From Nitrospirota bacterium (GTDB taxonomy: Bacteria > Nitrospirota > Thermodesulfovibrionia > Thermodesulfovibrionales > JdFR-88): a stretch of DNA of 12,752 nucleotides. Position numbers and translations under genes: made by a program. Below, one piece after another: positions 1 to 9,574 of this stretch (positions are counted from its first letter, which is position 1; each line of letters starts with the position of its first letter). A model generated the notes under the pieces. The model was not told the origin of the DNA and ran no database searches. It saw only the letters and a list, made by a program, of their open reading frames with translations. The stretch spans positions 1-12,752 of the forward strand of contig JAKAMR010000074.1 in NCBI GenBank assembly GCA_021812785.1, given 5' to 3'.

Positions 1-2
1 AC

Positions 3-824
3 TTCATACAGACCGATGCGGCCATAAACCCCGGCAATTCAGGGGGGCCGCTGGTGAATGTGAACGGCCAGGTCATAGGCATCAACACCGCGATATTTTC
101 CAAGAGCGGCGGTTTCCAGGGGATAGGGTTCGCAGTGCCAAGCAACATGGCGCGCGAGATAATGGAGCAGCTTAAGACCAACGGCAAGGTTATCAGGGGC
201 TGGATGGGCGTGACCATGCAGGATCTCACGCCGGGGCTTGCGGAGAAGTTCGGGCTGGGAACCGCCGATGGAGCGCTTATCAGCGATGTGGCTCCGGGCA
301 GTCCGGCGGCAAAGGCGGGCATCAGGAGGGGAGACACCATAGTCGGGTTCGGGGGCAAGGCGGTCGAAAGCCCGGCAGCTCTTAAGAACATGGTTGCGGA
401 GACCGGCCCGGGCCGGGATGCGCAGGTCGACGTGCTAAGGGGCAGGCAGGAACTCCATCTCCATGTGGAGCTTGGGCAGTATCCGGCCGACCTCGCCCAA
501 AACGAAGTTATGACGCCGCGCGTGCAGATGCACAGGAGCGCATTTTCCGGCCTGGGGGTGATGGACCTTACCAGGGACATCATCAGGCAGTTAGGCCTGG
601 CCTCCGGCGAAAGGGGTGTGGTCGTCTCCGATGTCGATGAAGACAGCCCTGCCGGAGAAGGAGGCCTTAGGAGGGGCGATGTAATCGAAGAGGTGGAGCG
701 CAGGCCCGTCCGGTCGCTTACGGATTTCAACTCCATGATAAGGAGAGCGGCCGGGTTGCGCACGGTCCTCCTGCTGGTCAACCGCGCAGGGAAAAGGTCT
801 TACGTCCTTTTAAAACAGGATTAG
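3..824 (+). CDS. HtrA/DegP-type periplasmic serine protease, C-terminal part (5' end cut by the window)
   Basis: This is the C-terminal 273 residues of a trypsin-like serine protease with two PDZ domains, the family that degrades misfolded proteins in the cell envelope. The reading frame is already open at base 3 and enters at the active-site strand: [15 protein letters not shown] is visible, and the catalytic Ser is the 13th visible residue (codon near 39-41). The catalytic His and Asp lie outside the window. A first PDZ domain follows at visible residues of about 60-150 ([21 protein letters not shown]). A second lies at about 180-273 ([17 protein letters not shown]). This is the usual DegP/MucD layout of one protease and two PDZ domains. 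The stop TAG is at 822-824, and yacL starts 72 bp further on. The family is certain. Whether it is DegP, DegQ or MucD cannot be said from this part. Confidence 0.95.
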   Translation, partial: FIQTDAAINPGNSGGPLVNVNGQVIGINTAIFSKSGGFQGIGFAVPSNMAREIMEQLKTNGKVIRGWMGVTMQDLTPGLAEKFGLGTADGALISDVAPGSPAAKAGIRRGDTIVGFGGKAVESPAALKNMVAETGPGRDAQVDVLRGRQELHLHVELGQYPADLAQNEVMTPRVQMHRSAFSGLGVMDLTRDIIRQLGLASGERGVVVSDVDEDSPAGEGGLRRGDVIEEVERRPVRSLTDFNSMIRRAAGLRTVLLLVNRAGKRSYVLLKQD

Positions 825-896
825 GCGAATTTTTTATCCGGCTTATCTTCATAGCGGGCCGCAGAGCAATAGAAAGACCCGGAAAGAGGTGGAAAA

Positions 897-1904
897 ATGC
901 TGGCATTTTTCAGAAGTGCGATAGTGATAGTATTTTCCGCAGCTGGATTTTTCCTGGGACAAAATTACGGATATCCTTTTGCGGGCCTGGCTGGCGGCAT
1001 CGTGCTTGGCCTTGGCGCGCTGCTGGTGGAGTCTTCCCTGAAGAAGATTTCACTTGGCACCATTATCGGCGGGTTCATAGGTCTTGCCGCAGGCATTCTG
1101 TTTGCGGAACTCCTCCTGGAGCCGCTCTCGGGGATAATCCCCGCAGGGACCAAGCATGTATTTGATTTTGCCCTGGCTGGGCTGCTTGGATGGGGGGGCA
1201 TGGTGATAGGGCTTAAAAAAGGGCAAAACCTTACCGTCCCGGGGCTCTTCAGGATTTTCAGGGGGGAGGCCGAGGAGCAGAACCTGAAGATACTGGACAC
1301 CAGCGTCATAATCGACGGCCGGATAGCCGATATCTGCGAATCGGGTTTCCTGGAGGGCAGCTTCATACTCCCTCAGTTCATATTGCAGGAGCTGCAGCAC
1401 ATAGCCGATTCGCCGGACCCCATCAAACGCGGGAGGGGCAGGCGCGGGCTTGAGGTTCTCCACCGGATGCAGAAAATGACGAACCTGGAGATCAGGATAG
1501 TGGAAGAGGAGTTTCCCAAGATAAAGGAGGTGGACTCCAAGCTGGTCGCTCTGGGTAAAATGCTGGGGGCAAAGGTGGTCACCAACGATTTCAACCTGAA
1601 CAAGGTGGCCGAGCTTCAGGGCGTCTCCGTTTTGAACATAAACGAGCTTGCAAACGTGCTGAAACCCGTTGTGCTGCCGGGCGAGCTCATGAAGGTCTTT
1701 ATAATAAAGGAAGGCAAGGAGGCCAACCAGGGAGTTGCATACCTGGACGACGGGACCATGGTGGTCGTGGACAACGGCAGGAAACTGATAGGAAAACATG
1801 TGGATGTGACCGTGACGAGCGTGCTTCAGACGACCGCCGGAAGGATGATCTTTTCCAAGACCAGGGAAGACTACGAGAAGGAAGAGCTGAGGGCCGCCAG
1901 ATAG
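897..1904 (+). CDS. yacL: YacL-like membrane-anchored PIN-TRAM protein
   Basis: The protein has 335 residues. Residues 1-107 hold about four hydrophobic, Gly-rich membrane segments (near 5-22, 28-45, 53-76 and 88-106). A PIN nuclease-like domain follows at about 130-250, and a TRAM domain, usually RNA-binding, at about 258-320. The acidic residues expected for a metal-binding PIN site are present: D134 in [11 protein letters not shown]165, D213 and D231 in TNDFNLNK. This is the layout of Bacillus YacL, whose role is not well defined; I infer an RNA-binding or RNA-cleaving membrane protein. The ATG start has a good ribosome site, GAGGTG, about five bases upstream. The gene is followed 29 bp later by ispD and then ispF, the same order as in Bacillus, which supports both identity and cotranscription. 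A 285-codon frame on the opposite strand is only a shadow. Confidence 0.9.
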   Translation: MLAFFRSAIVIVFSAAGFFLGQNYGYPFAGLAGGIVLGLGALLVESSLKKISLGTIIGGFIGLAAGILFAELLLEPLSGIIPAGTKHVFDFALAGLLGWGGMVIGLKKGQNLTVPGLFRIFRGEAEEQNLKILDTSVIIDGRIADICESGFLEGSFILPQFILQELQHIADSPDPIKRGRGRRGLEVLHRMQKMTNLEIRIVEEEFPKIKEVDSKLVALGKMLGAKVVTNDFNLNKVAELQGVSVLNINELANVLKPVVLPGELMKVFIIKEGKEANQGVAYLDDGTMVVVDNGRKLIGKHVDVTVTSVLQTTAGRMIFSKTREDYEKEELRAAR

Positions 1905-1933
1905 CAAGCGAGGGGGTAAGACAGAACCTGCAG

Positions 1934-2662
1934 ATGGAAGTCGTTGCGATAGTGCCCGCCGCGGGCCTTGGGAAAAGATTTTCTTCAGGCATGGAGCAGG
2001 ATGCCAAAAAGGGGAAAAAGAAAAAGACTTTTTTTGAGCTGGGCGGCAGGCCGGTCATAATAAGGACGCTTGAGGTCCTGGACAGGGTTGCGGGAATAAA
2101 AGAGGTGATCCCCGCGGTGCGGGAAGAGGATTTTGGTCCGCTTGAAGCGCTTCTAGAGGAAGGGGGCATCAGGAAAGTCCGCCGTCTGGCCCTGGGCGGC
2201 AAGGAGAGGCAGGACTCCGTCTGGAGCGCACTGGGCCTTGTGCCCCCCGGCACAAGCGCTGTAGCTATCCACGATGCGGTGCGCCCGTTTGCCACCGAGC
2301 AGTTCATAAGCGGCCTCATAGCGGCCCTCTTCGAGCCGGGGTGGGACGGGGTAGTGCCGGGCCTGATGCCAAAAGACACGATAAAACAGCGTGGGGAAGG
2401 CGAAGCCATAAAAGGGACGCTTGACAGAAGCGGGCTTGTTGCCGTGCAGACCCCTCAGATATTTCTCTATGAGGTACTTTTGCGGGCTTACGGGGAAGCC
2501 ATGGCCCGCGGCCATTACTGGACGGACGATTCCGCTCTGGTGGAGGCCGCCGGGGGCAGGGTCCGCGTGGTGCCGGGGCTTCCGGAGAACATAAAGATAA
2601 CCACTCCGGAGGACGGTTTGATCGCCGGGGCGATTTTCAAGCACAGGGGAGGGGCGTTTTAA
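1934..2662 (+). CDS. ispD: 2-C-methyl-D-erythritol 4-phosphate cytidylyltransferase
   Basis: IspD joins CTP and 2-C-methyl-D-erythritol 4-phosphate to give CDP-ME, the third step of the non-mevalonate isoprenoid pathway in the cytosol. The 242-residue protein shows the nucleotide-binding start PAAGLGKRF (8-16), GGKERQDSV (88-96), HDAVRP with D114, the substrate-binding KDT with T149, and ENIKITTPED (218-227) with K221. These match the essential residues of the E. coli enzyme. Between the Arg of the first motif and FFELGG there is a lysine-rich stretch, KKGKKKK (25-31), making this loop about nine residues longer than in E. coli. A clear Shine-Dalgarno sequence is lacking; GAGGGGG ends 17 bases before the ATG, so translation may depend partly on coupling to yacL. 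ispF follows after 13 bp. The assignment is firm. Confidence 0.95.
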   Translation: MEVVAIVPAAGLGKRFSSGMEQDAKKGKKKKTFFELGGRPVIIRTLEVLDRVAGIKEVIPAVREEDFGPLEALLEEGGIRKVRRLALGGKERQDSVWSALGLVPPGTSAVAIHDAVRPFATEQFISGLIAALFEPGWDGVVPGLMPKDTIKQRGEGEAIKGTLDRSGLVAVQTPQIFLYEVLLRAYGEAMARGHYWTDDSALVEAAGGRVRVVPGLPENIKITTPEDGLIAGAIFKHRGGAF

Positions 2663-2675
2663 ATCAAAAAGACCG

Positions 2676-3149
2676 ATGCTTATTAGGACCGGATTTGGCT
2701 ATGACAGCCACAGGTTTGCCGGGGACAGAGATTTTATATTGGGGGGTGTCCGTATACCGCATGAGAAGGGCCTGGCAGGTCACTCGGACGCTGATGCGCT
2801 TATCCACGCCCTTATAGACGCCATCCTTGGCGCTCTTTGCGCAGGCGACATAGGGACGCACTTCCCGGACACCGACCCCAGGTACAAAGATATATCAAGC
2901 CTTGTGCTCCTGGAGCATACCGTGCGCCTGGCAAGGGAGAAGGGCTACGCCGTCGCCCAGGCGGACTCGACCATCATAGCCCAGGCCCCCCGCCTGGCCC
3001 CGCATGTCGAGGCCATGCGCAAGGTGCTTTCCGGTGTGCTTGGGACGGAGGCGGTGAGCGTGAAGGCCAAGACCAACGAGGGCATGGGTTTTATAGGAAG
3101 GGGCGAGGGCATCGCGGCCTTCGCAGTCTGCGTGCTTAAGAGCGTCTGA
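2676..3149 (+). CDS. ispF: 2-C-methyl-D-erythritol 2,4-cyclodiphosphate synthase
   Basis: IspF closes the cyclodiphosphate ring of CDP-ME 2-phosphate with release of CMP, the fifth step of the non-mevalonate isoprenoid pathway. The 157-residue length is standard for the family. Zinc ligands are visible as D10 and H12 in GYDSHRF and H44 in the AGHSDADALIHALID region. FPDTDP (63-68) and the nucleotide-binding KAKTNEGMGF and GRGEGIA near the end are also typical. It is the homotrimeric form and is not fused to IspD, unlike in some proteobacteria. The intermediate enzyme IspE is not in the window. The gene starts 13 bp after the ispD stop. Purine-rich GGAGGGG at the ispD end is about 21 bases away, further than usual, so coupling to ispD is likely. 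Confidence 0.96.
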   Translation: MLIRTGFGYDSHRFAGDRDFILGGVRIPHEKGLAGHSDADALIHALIDAILGALCAGDIGTHFPDTDPRYKDISSLVLLEHTVRLAREKGYAVAQADSTIIAQAPRLAPHVEAMRKVLSGVLGTEAVSVKAKTNEGMGFIGRGEGIAAFAVCVLKSV

Positions 3150-3154
3150 TAAGG

Positions 3155-3289
3155 CCGGTCCTTCGGTCAAGCGGTTCCGGGCGTATGCAGGCGGTCCCTT
3201 TTAAGGTGTCTTCAGGGCGAAGCGGCGAATTGTCGTCAAGATGCGTTCCTTTAGTATTCGTCCGCTTTGCTCCCTCCCTCAAGGACCGG
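3155..3289. repeat. 135-bp intergenic element bounded by 9-bp inverted repeats, able to fold into nested stems
   Basis: Between the convergent ends of ispF and rlmN, CCGGTCCTT at 3155-3163 is exactly complementary to AAGGACCGG at 3281-3289. Inside, 3217-3230 (GCGAAGCGGCGAAT) pairs with 3256-3270 (ATTCG, one bulged T, CCGCTTTGC), giving 14 pairs including one G-T pair. The G-T pair is a G-U wobble in + strand RNA but an A-C mismatch in - strand RNA, which favours a + strand transcript if it acts as RNA. No run of T follows, so it does not look like a simple terminator. It could be the folded 3' end of the ispF message, a small RNA, or a short mobile palindromic element such as a MITE. A start-less 54-codon frame crosses it on the - strand (3136-3300); I do not call this a gene. 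The inverted repeats are seen; the function is unknown. Confidence 0.5.
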
Positions 3290-3355
3290 GCAGATGCCAA
3301 CTATACTCGCTGGAGATCCCGGCAATCCGCCCACAGGAATTCTTAGAAGAGCCCT

Positions 3356-4444
3356 TTATTTTTTAGGCTCGTACTTCGCTTTCAGCTGGCCGCAGGCAGC
3401 AAGGATATCCGCTCCCTTGCTTTTCCTGATGATGGCCGTGCAGCCGGAATCCGTAAGGGTCTTCTGAAAGGCCAGCACGCTTTGGACAGGCGGCGTCCGG
3501 AAGTCCGTCCCTTCATGACGGTTAAAGGGGATCAGGTTTACCTTGGAAGGTATGCCGTGCAGCAGCTTTACAAGCCTGCGGGCGTCCGCCACGCTATCGT
3601 TTATGCCGCCAAGCAGCACATATTCGAAGGTTATCCTTCCCCGCCTGGCAAGCGGGAACTGCCTTAGCGCCTGCATGAGGGAGGAAATCCCGTATCTTCT
3701 GTTTATGGGCATGATGAGACTTCTGGTCTCATCCGTTGCAGCGTTCAGGGACACGGCAAGGTTCACCATCGGGGCCTTTCCGGGCAGCTCCATTATGCTC
3801 GGCACAATGCCCGCCGTGGAAAGGGTGATCCTCCGTTTTGAAAAATGCGCAAATTCCGTAAGACGCTCCAGCGCCACGGCAACGTTTTCAAGGTTGTTAA
3901 GCGGCTCCCCCATCCCCATGAAAACGATGTTCGTTATCTGACGGGGCGCAATTAGCCTCTGGACAGAAAGGACCTGCTCCACGATCTCCCAGGCTTCGAG
4001 ATCCCTTATGAAGCCAAGCCTGCCCGTGAGACAGAACCTGCAGCCCACAGTGCAGCCCACCTGGCTTGAAATGCAGAGGGTGAGCCGCGAAGTCTTTGTT
4101 TGGGCCTTTTCGTCCGCCTCCTGGTCCTCATCGGACGGGATAAGGACGCTTTCGACGAAATTTCCATCCTCCAGCTCAAACAGGTATTTTTGCGTACCGT
4201 CAGTGGAAGAAAGTGTTTCTTTTACTTTCAGTGTGCTTATGAACGCCTTTTGAGAGAGGCTTTCCCGCAGGTTTTTTGAAAATTCCGTTATCTCTTCAAT
4301 GCTGGCTACGTTTTTTTTATACATCCAGTGCAGGAGCTGGCCGGCACGGAAGGAAGGGATCCCCTCATTTCTCATTAAAAACTCTTCCAGAGCGGGTTTG
4401 TCTAGGGATTTTAGATCTTTTTTTGTTTTTGCCCTGGCCATCAT
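3356..4444 (-). CDS. rlmN: Dual-specificity 23S rRNA/tRNA (adenine-C2) methyltransferase, radical SAM
   Basis: RlmN methylates C2 of A2503 in 23S rRNA, and A37 in some tRNAs, by radical SAM chemistry. The 362-residue protein has the iron-sulfur cluster motif CTVGCRFC (C131, C135, C138). It also has both cysteines specific to this mechanism: C124 in LCISSQVGC and C351 in DILAACGQL, corresponding to E. coli C118 and C355. GMGEP (177-181), the SAM-binding glycine motif, is present. An acidic, Lys-rich stretch at about 104-119 lengthens the loop before the cluster. The start may be ATG at 4444 or the next ATG at 4441. GGAGG is 15 bases upstream of the first, which is far. The gene has its own likely promoter after the ahcY terminator. 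It converges on ispF, with no convincing terminator in the gap. Cfr, the resistance relative, is less likely given the classical RlmN motifs. Confidence 0.95.
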   Translation of the reverse strand: MMARAKTKKDLKSLDKPALEEFLMRNEGIPSFRAGQLLHWMYKKNVASIEEITEFSKNLRESLSQKAFISTLKVKETLSSTDGTQKYLFELEDGNFVESVLIPSDEDQEADEKAQTKTSRLTLCISSQVGCTVGCRFCLTGRLGFIRDLEAWEIVEQVLSVQRLIAPRQITNIVFMGMGEPLNNLENVAVALERLTEFAHFSKRRITLSTAGIVPSIMELPGKAPMVNLAVSLNAATDETRSLIMPINRRYGISSLMQALRQFPLARRGRITFEYVLLGGINDSVADARRLVKLLHGIPSKVNLIPFNRHEGTDFRTPPVQSVLAFQKTLTDSGCTAIIRKSKGADILAACGQLKAKYEPKK

Positions 4445-4447
4445 TTT

Positions 4448-4477
4448 ATTTTAATTCCGCCTCCGTCGCCCTTTCAA
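4448..4477 (-). promoter_or_regulatory. Candidate sigma70-type promoter of rlmN
   Basis: On the - strand, TTGAAA (4472-4477) and TAAAAT (4448-4453) are separated by 18 bases, each with five of six consensus matches. The pair sits just after the ahcY terminator, where rlmN needs a new promoter. The predicted transcription start would fall at about 4441, that is, on the rlmN start codons, so the message would be nearly leaderless, or this resemblance is accidental. Confidence 0.35.
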
Positions 4478-4481
4478 GGCA

Positions 4482-4521
4482 AACAAAAGAAAAAGCCCGG
4501 GCTGAAAGACCCGGGCCTTTT
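4482..4521 (-). terminator. Intrinsic terminator downstream of ahcY
   Basis: Bases 4490-4501 (AAAAAGCCCGGG) pair with 4510-4521 (CCCGGGCCTTTT) around an 8-base loop, forming a 12-pair stem with one G-T pair. On the - strand the stem is followed by a T-rich tract (TTTTTCTTTTGTTT). It lies about 35 bp after the ahcY stop and ends the metK-ahcY transcript. T-rich sequence also follows on the + strand, so it may work in both directions. Confidence 0.88.
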
Positions 4522-4555
4522 CTTTTTGTTTTTTATTTTTCGAGCAGAGGTCTGA

Positions 4556-6966
<2,411 letters not shown>

Positions 6967-7172
6967 TTTTAAAAGCACCTCCTCTTTTTCTGAAAATCGC
7001 AACCTCTAAGTTTACTCCAAGGAGGGTTTAAAGGAAAGAGAAATTTGATTTCCGCCAGGTATAGGTTTTTTATCAGGGCAGCAGGGCGGGAGGCTTTTTG
7101 TTTTTAACCTGAATTTCCTGAGCCCGCAGCGGGGTGGTTCAATGGGGGGGCAGGATCGGGAGAAAAGGTTTT

Positions 7173-9263
7173 TTAAAATTCCTTGCGGCCCAGGAAGGCC
7201 CTTGGTTTCCCCGCGCCCCTGGGTGGGCCGATCAGGCTGTCCTCCTCCATGAGCTCAACTATCCTGGCGGCCCTGTTGAATCCTATCTTGAGCCTGCGCT
7301 GTATTGCGGAGATGGAGACTTCGCCCGACTGCGCGCCAAGCTCCACCGCCTTTTCGTAAAGCTCGTCCCTGGCGGTTTCGCCGGGCTGTTCGCTTTCGGG
7401 CTCCGCTTCCCTGATGGCCTCAAAAATGCTGTAGTCGGGTGGCCTCTGGGCCTTTATGAAATCGGTGATGGATTTTATCTCGCCTTCGGATATGTAGGCG
7501 CCATGGACCCTAAGGACCCTGGAGCCCGGGGAAAGCAAAAGCATGTCGCCCTTGCCTATGAGCTGCTCGGCGCCCTGGGCGTCCAATATGGTCCGTGAAT
7601 CTATTCTTGAGGCCACTTGGAATGCTATCCTGGTGGGGAAATTGGCCTTGATCACGCCCGTAAGGACATCCACGGAGGGCCTCTGGGTAGCAAGTATAAG
7701 GTGGATGCCTGACGCCCTGGCCATCTGGGCAAGTCTGGCTATGCTCTCTTCCACCTGGGCCGCCGAGGACAGCATGAGGTCGGCAAGCTCGTCAATGACG
7801 ATAACTATGAAAGGGAGCCTTTCTTCCTCCGGGACGGCGCGGTTGTATCCTTCTATTCCGCGGACCCCTTTGCCCGCTATCAGCCGGTAGCGCCTCTCCA
7901 TCTCGAACACCATTTTTTTGAGCGCCTCAGAAGCCGGCTTTGGGCCGGTCACGACCGGGCTTATCAGATGTGGTATGCCTTCATAGGCCGAAAGCTCCAG
8001 GAGCTTTGGGTCTATCATGAGCATCTTTACCTGCTCGGGCGAGGCCTTGTAAAGGATGCTGGTTATCATGGAGTTAAGGCAGACGCTTTTGCCGGCCCCC
8101 GTTGCGCCGGCCACCAGCAGATGGGGCATGCGCGCAAGGTCCGCCACGACAGAGGCCCCGAATATGTCCTTGCCCAGCGCCAGGGTCAGGTTCGAGGCGC
8201 TGCGCCTGAAACCCTCCGAGCTGATTGTGTCCTTTAGAAAAACGGTCTCCCTCTGTCTGTTGGGCACCTCTATGCCTATGGCGGCCTTGCCCGGTATGGG
8301 GGCTATCCTTGTGCTTTGCGCCTTTAGGGAAAGCGAGAGGTCCTCGGCCAGCGAGACCACCTTCTGTATCTTCACGCCTGGGGCGGGCTCGAACTCGTAC
8401 ATAGTGACCACGGGGCCCGCCTGGACCTGCGAGACCTTGCCCTGGATGCCAAAATCCCGCAGTTTCCTTTCAAGCAGCGCAGAGCCCGAGATAAGCTCTT
8501 CCTTGGAGGGGCGCTCCACCTGCCCGTCCGGGTCGTCAAGCAGGCTTGCCGGGGGCAGCACATAAGCCGGATTACCGGAAGAGGCGTTTCCGGACGGAGG
8601 CGCAGGAGCAGGCTCATATTCCCTGCTGTCCTCGGGCTCCTCGGGGCCGGCGATGAAGACCGGCTCGCTTTCCGAAAGTGTATCTTCCTCAAAGGGCACC
8701 GGCTCCGGGTTCTGCTCTTTTTCTTTCCCACGGACTGTCTTTTTTGCCGGCCTGAACTCCTTGTCCTTTCCCCTGGAGAGCATCTCTTTGATCGTCACCG
8801 GGCTTAAAAGAATCAAAGAGGACAACAGGAAAAAAACGGCCAGGATGTAGCCTCCGGGGACGGAAAGATACCTTACCAGGTACAGGGCGCCCCGCTGGCC
8901 CGTGAAACCGCCTGCGTTCCAGCCTGTGAGCTTGAAATCAAGTCCGGTAAGTCCCGAAAGGAAGGAAAAAGAAAGGATGAACAGCGCCGCGCCCGCCATG
9001 TGGAGCTTGAGTATCTGCCGTTCCATTACCTTCCTGATGCCGGCTGCGGCCAGAAACAGCGGCAGAAAAAATGCCGAGACCCCGAAAAGCGAGAAAAGCA
9101 GGTCTGCGATGTCGGCGCCCACGGGACCGCCATAATTGTGCACACCATAGGTGCTGTCAGTGAAAAAGGACGGGTCCCATTTCGAGTAGCTGAAAAGACA
9201 GATCGCAAGATACAGGGCGCCCAGGACGGAGGCAATGCCTATGAGCTCGCGTTTCTTATTCAC
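7173..9263 (-). CDS. ftsK: DNA translocase FtsK/SpoIIIE
   Basis: FtsK is a membrane-anchored hexameric ATPase at the division septum that pumps DNA and helps separate chromosomes. The 696-residue protein has about four membrane segments at the N-terminus (near 8-26, 52-74, 88-106 and 126-156). An acidic, Pro-rich linker follows (about 165-255), short for the family. The motor contains Walker A GATGAGKS (386-393), Walker B IVIVIDE (486-492) and LILATQRPSVDVLTG (522-536). The C-terminal winged-helix gamma domain (about 632-690), with the typical VSISAIQRRLKIGFNRAARIVE, normally reads polar KOPS sites. The start is GTG at 9263. An in-frame TGA lies four codons upstream, so the start cannot be much earlier. 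No clear ribosome site is seen. An extended -10 promoter lies about 70 bp upstream. Confidence 0.95.
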   Translation of the reverse strand: MNKKRELIGIASVLGALYLAICLFSYSKWDPSFFTDSTYGVHNYGGPVGADIADLLFSLFGVSAFFLPLFLAAAGIRKVMERQILKLHMAGAALFILSFSFLSGLTGLDFKLTGWNAGGFTGQRGALYLVRYLSVPGGYILAVFFLLSSLILLSPVTIKEMLSRGKDKEFRPAKKTVRGKEKEQNPEPVPFEEDTLSESEPVFIAGPEEPEDSREYEPAPAPPSGNASSGNPAYVLPPASLLDDPDGQVERPSKEELISGSALLERKLRDFGIQGKVSQVQAGPVVTMYEFEPAPGVKIQKVVSLAEDLSLSLKAQSTRIAPIPGKAAIGIEVPNRQRETVFLKDTISSEGFRRSASNLTLALGKDIFGASVVADLARMPHLLVAGATGAGKSVCLNSMITSILYKASPEQVKMLMIDPKLLELSAYEGIPHLISPVVTGPKPASEALKKMVFEMERRYRLIAGKGVRGIEGYNRAVPEEERLPFIVIVIDELADLMLSSAAQVEESIARLAQMARASGIHLILATQRPSVDVLTGVIKANFPTRIAFQVASRIDSRTILDAQGAEQLIGKGDMLLLSPGSRVLRVHGAYISEGEIKSITDFIKAQRPPDYSIFEAIREAEPESEQPGETARDELYEKAVELGAQSGEVSISAIQRRLKIGFNRAARIVELMEEDSLIGPPRGAGKPRAFLGRKEF

Positions 9264-9334
9264 AGGCCGTCAAAAAAACAAAAACTTTTTTATCCGCGCA
9301 AAAATACGCTGGCGGGACCTCAAACATGGAAGAA

Positions 9335-9343
9335 ATTATAACA
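9335..9343 (-). promoter_or_regulatory. Extended -10 promoter element upstream of ftsK
   Basis: On the - strand TGTTATAAT gives a perfect -10 hexamer with the TGN extension. No good -35 hexamer is found at the usual distance, which is tolerable for extended -10 promoters. Transcription would start near 9328, leaving a leader of about 65 bases before the ftsK GTG. Confidence 0.55.
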
Positions 9344-9388
9344 TTTTTAAAGGCGCGAAATGAGAGGCAGGCGCGGTCTCTTAACCCA

Positions 9389-9418
9389 TTGAAAACAGAA
9401 GGTCTTTTATTGTACTAT
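9389..9418 (+). promoter_or_regulatory. Possible promoter of tRNA-Leu
   Basis: TTGAAA (9389-9394) and TACTAT (9413-9418) are 18 bases apart. The -35 matches five of six and the -10 four of six. Transcription would begin only about two bases before the tRNA, unusually close, so the call is tentative. Confidence 0.35.
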
Positions 9419-9426
9419 TAACATTA

Positions 9427-9509
9427 GCCGAAGTGGTGGAACCTGGTAGACACGCACGTTTGAGGGGCGTGTGGGGCAACCCGTGCGGGTTCAAATCCCG
9501 CCTTCGGCA
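9427..9509 (+). tRNA. tRNA-Leu, anticodon GAG
   Basis: The acceptor stem GCCGAAG (9427-9433) pairs with CTTCGGC (9502-9508), followed by discriminator A. The anticodon stem CACGT/GCGTG encloses the loop TTGAGGG, with anticodon GAG at 9462-9464, reading CUC and CUU codons. The long variable arm has a GGG-CAA-CCC hairpin, as in class II tRNAs. The T arm is GCGGG-TTCAAAT-CCCGC. The terminal CCA is not encoded and must be added after transcription. T-rich sequence (9510-9521) follows directly and may help end transcription. The gene stands alone and converges on the sensor kinase gene. Confidence 0.97.
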
Positions 9510-9574
9510 TTTTTCTTTTTTGCGTTGATCTCCATCCCCAGGCAGAAGGTCCATGGGCCGCGAGCAGTTTTTTT

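Noticed and set aside
1050..1907. 285-codon frame on the - strand opposite yacL
   Set aside because: The + strand has a clear PIN-TRAM protein with family motifs; the opposite frame has none and is a by-product of codon usage.
3136..3300. 54-codon - strand frame, starting only at TTG, through the intergenic element
   Set aside because: No ATG or ribosome site, overlap with the ispF end, and the sequence is better explained by inverted repeats. Kept only as a remark in the finding.
6967..7172. SAM riboswitch before metK
   Set aside because: No conserved SAM-I, SAM-II or similar core pattern was recognised in the 206-bp leader region.
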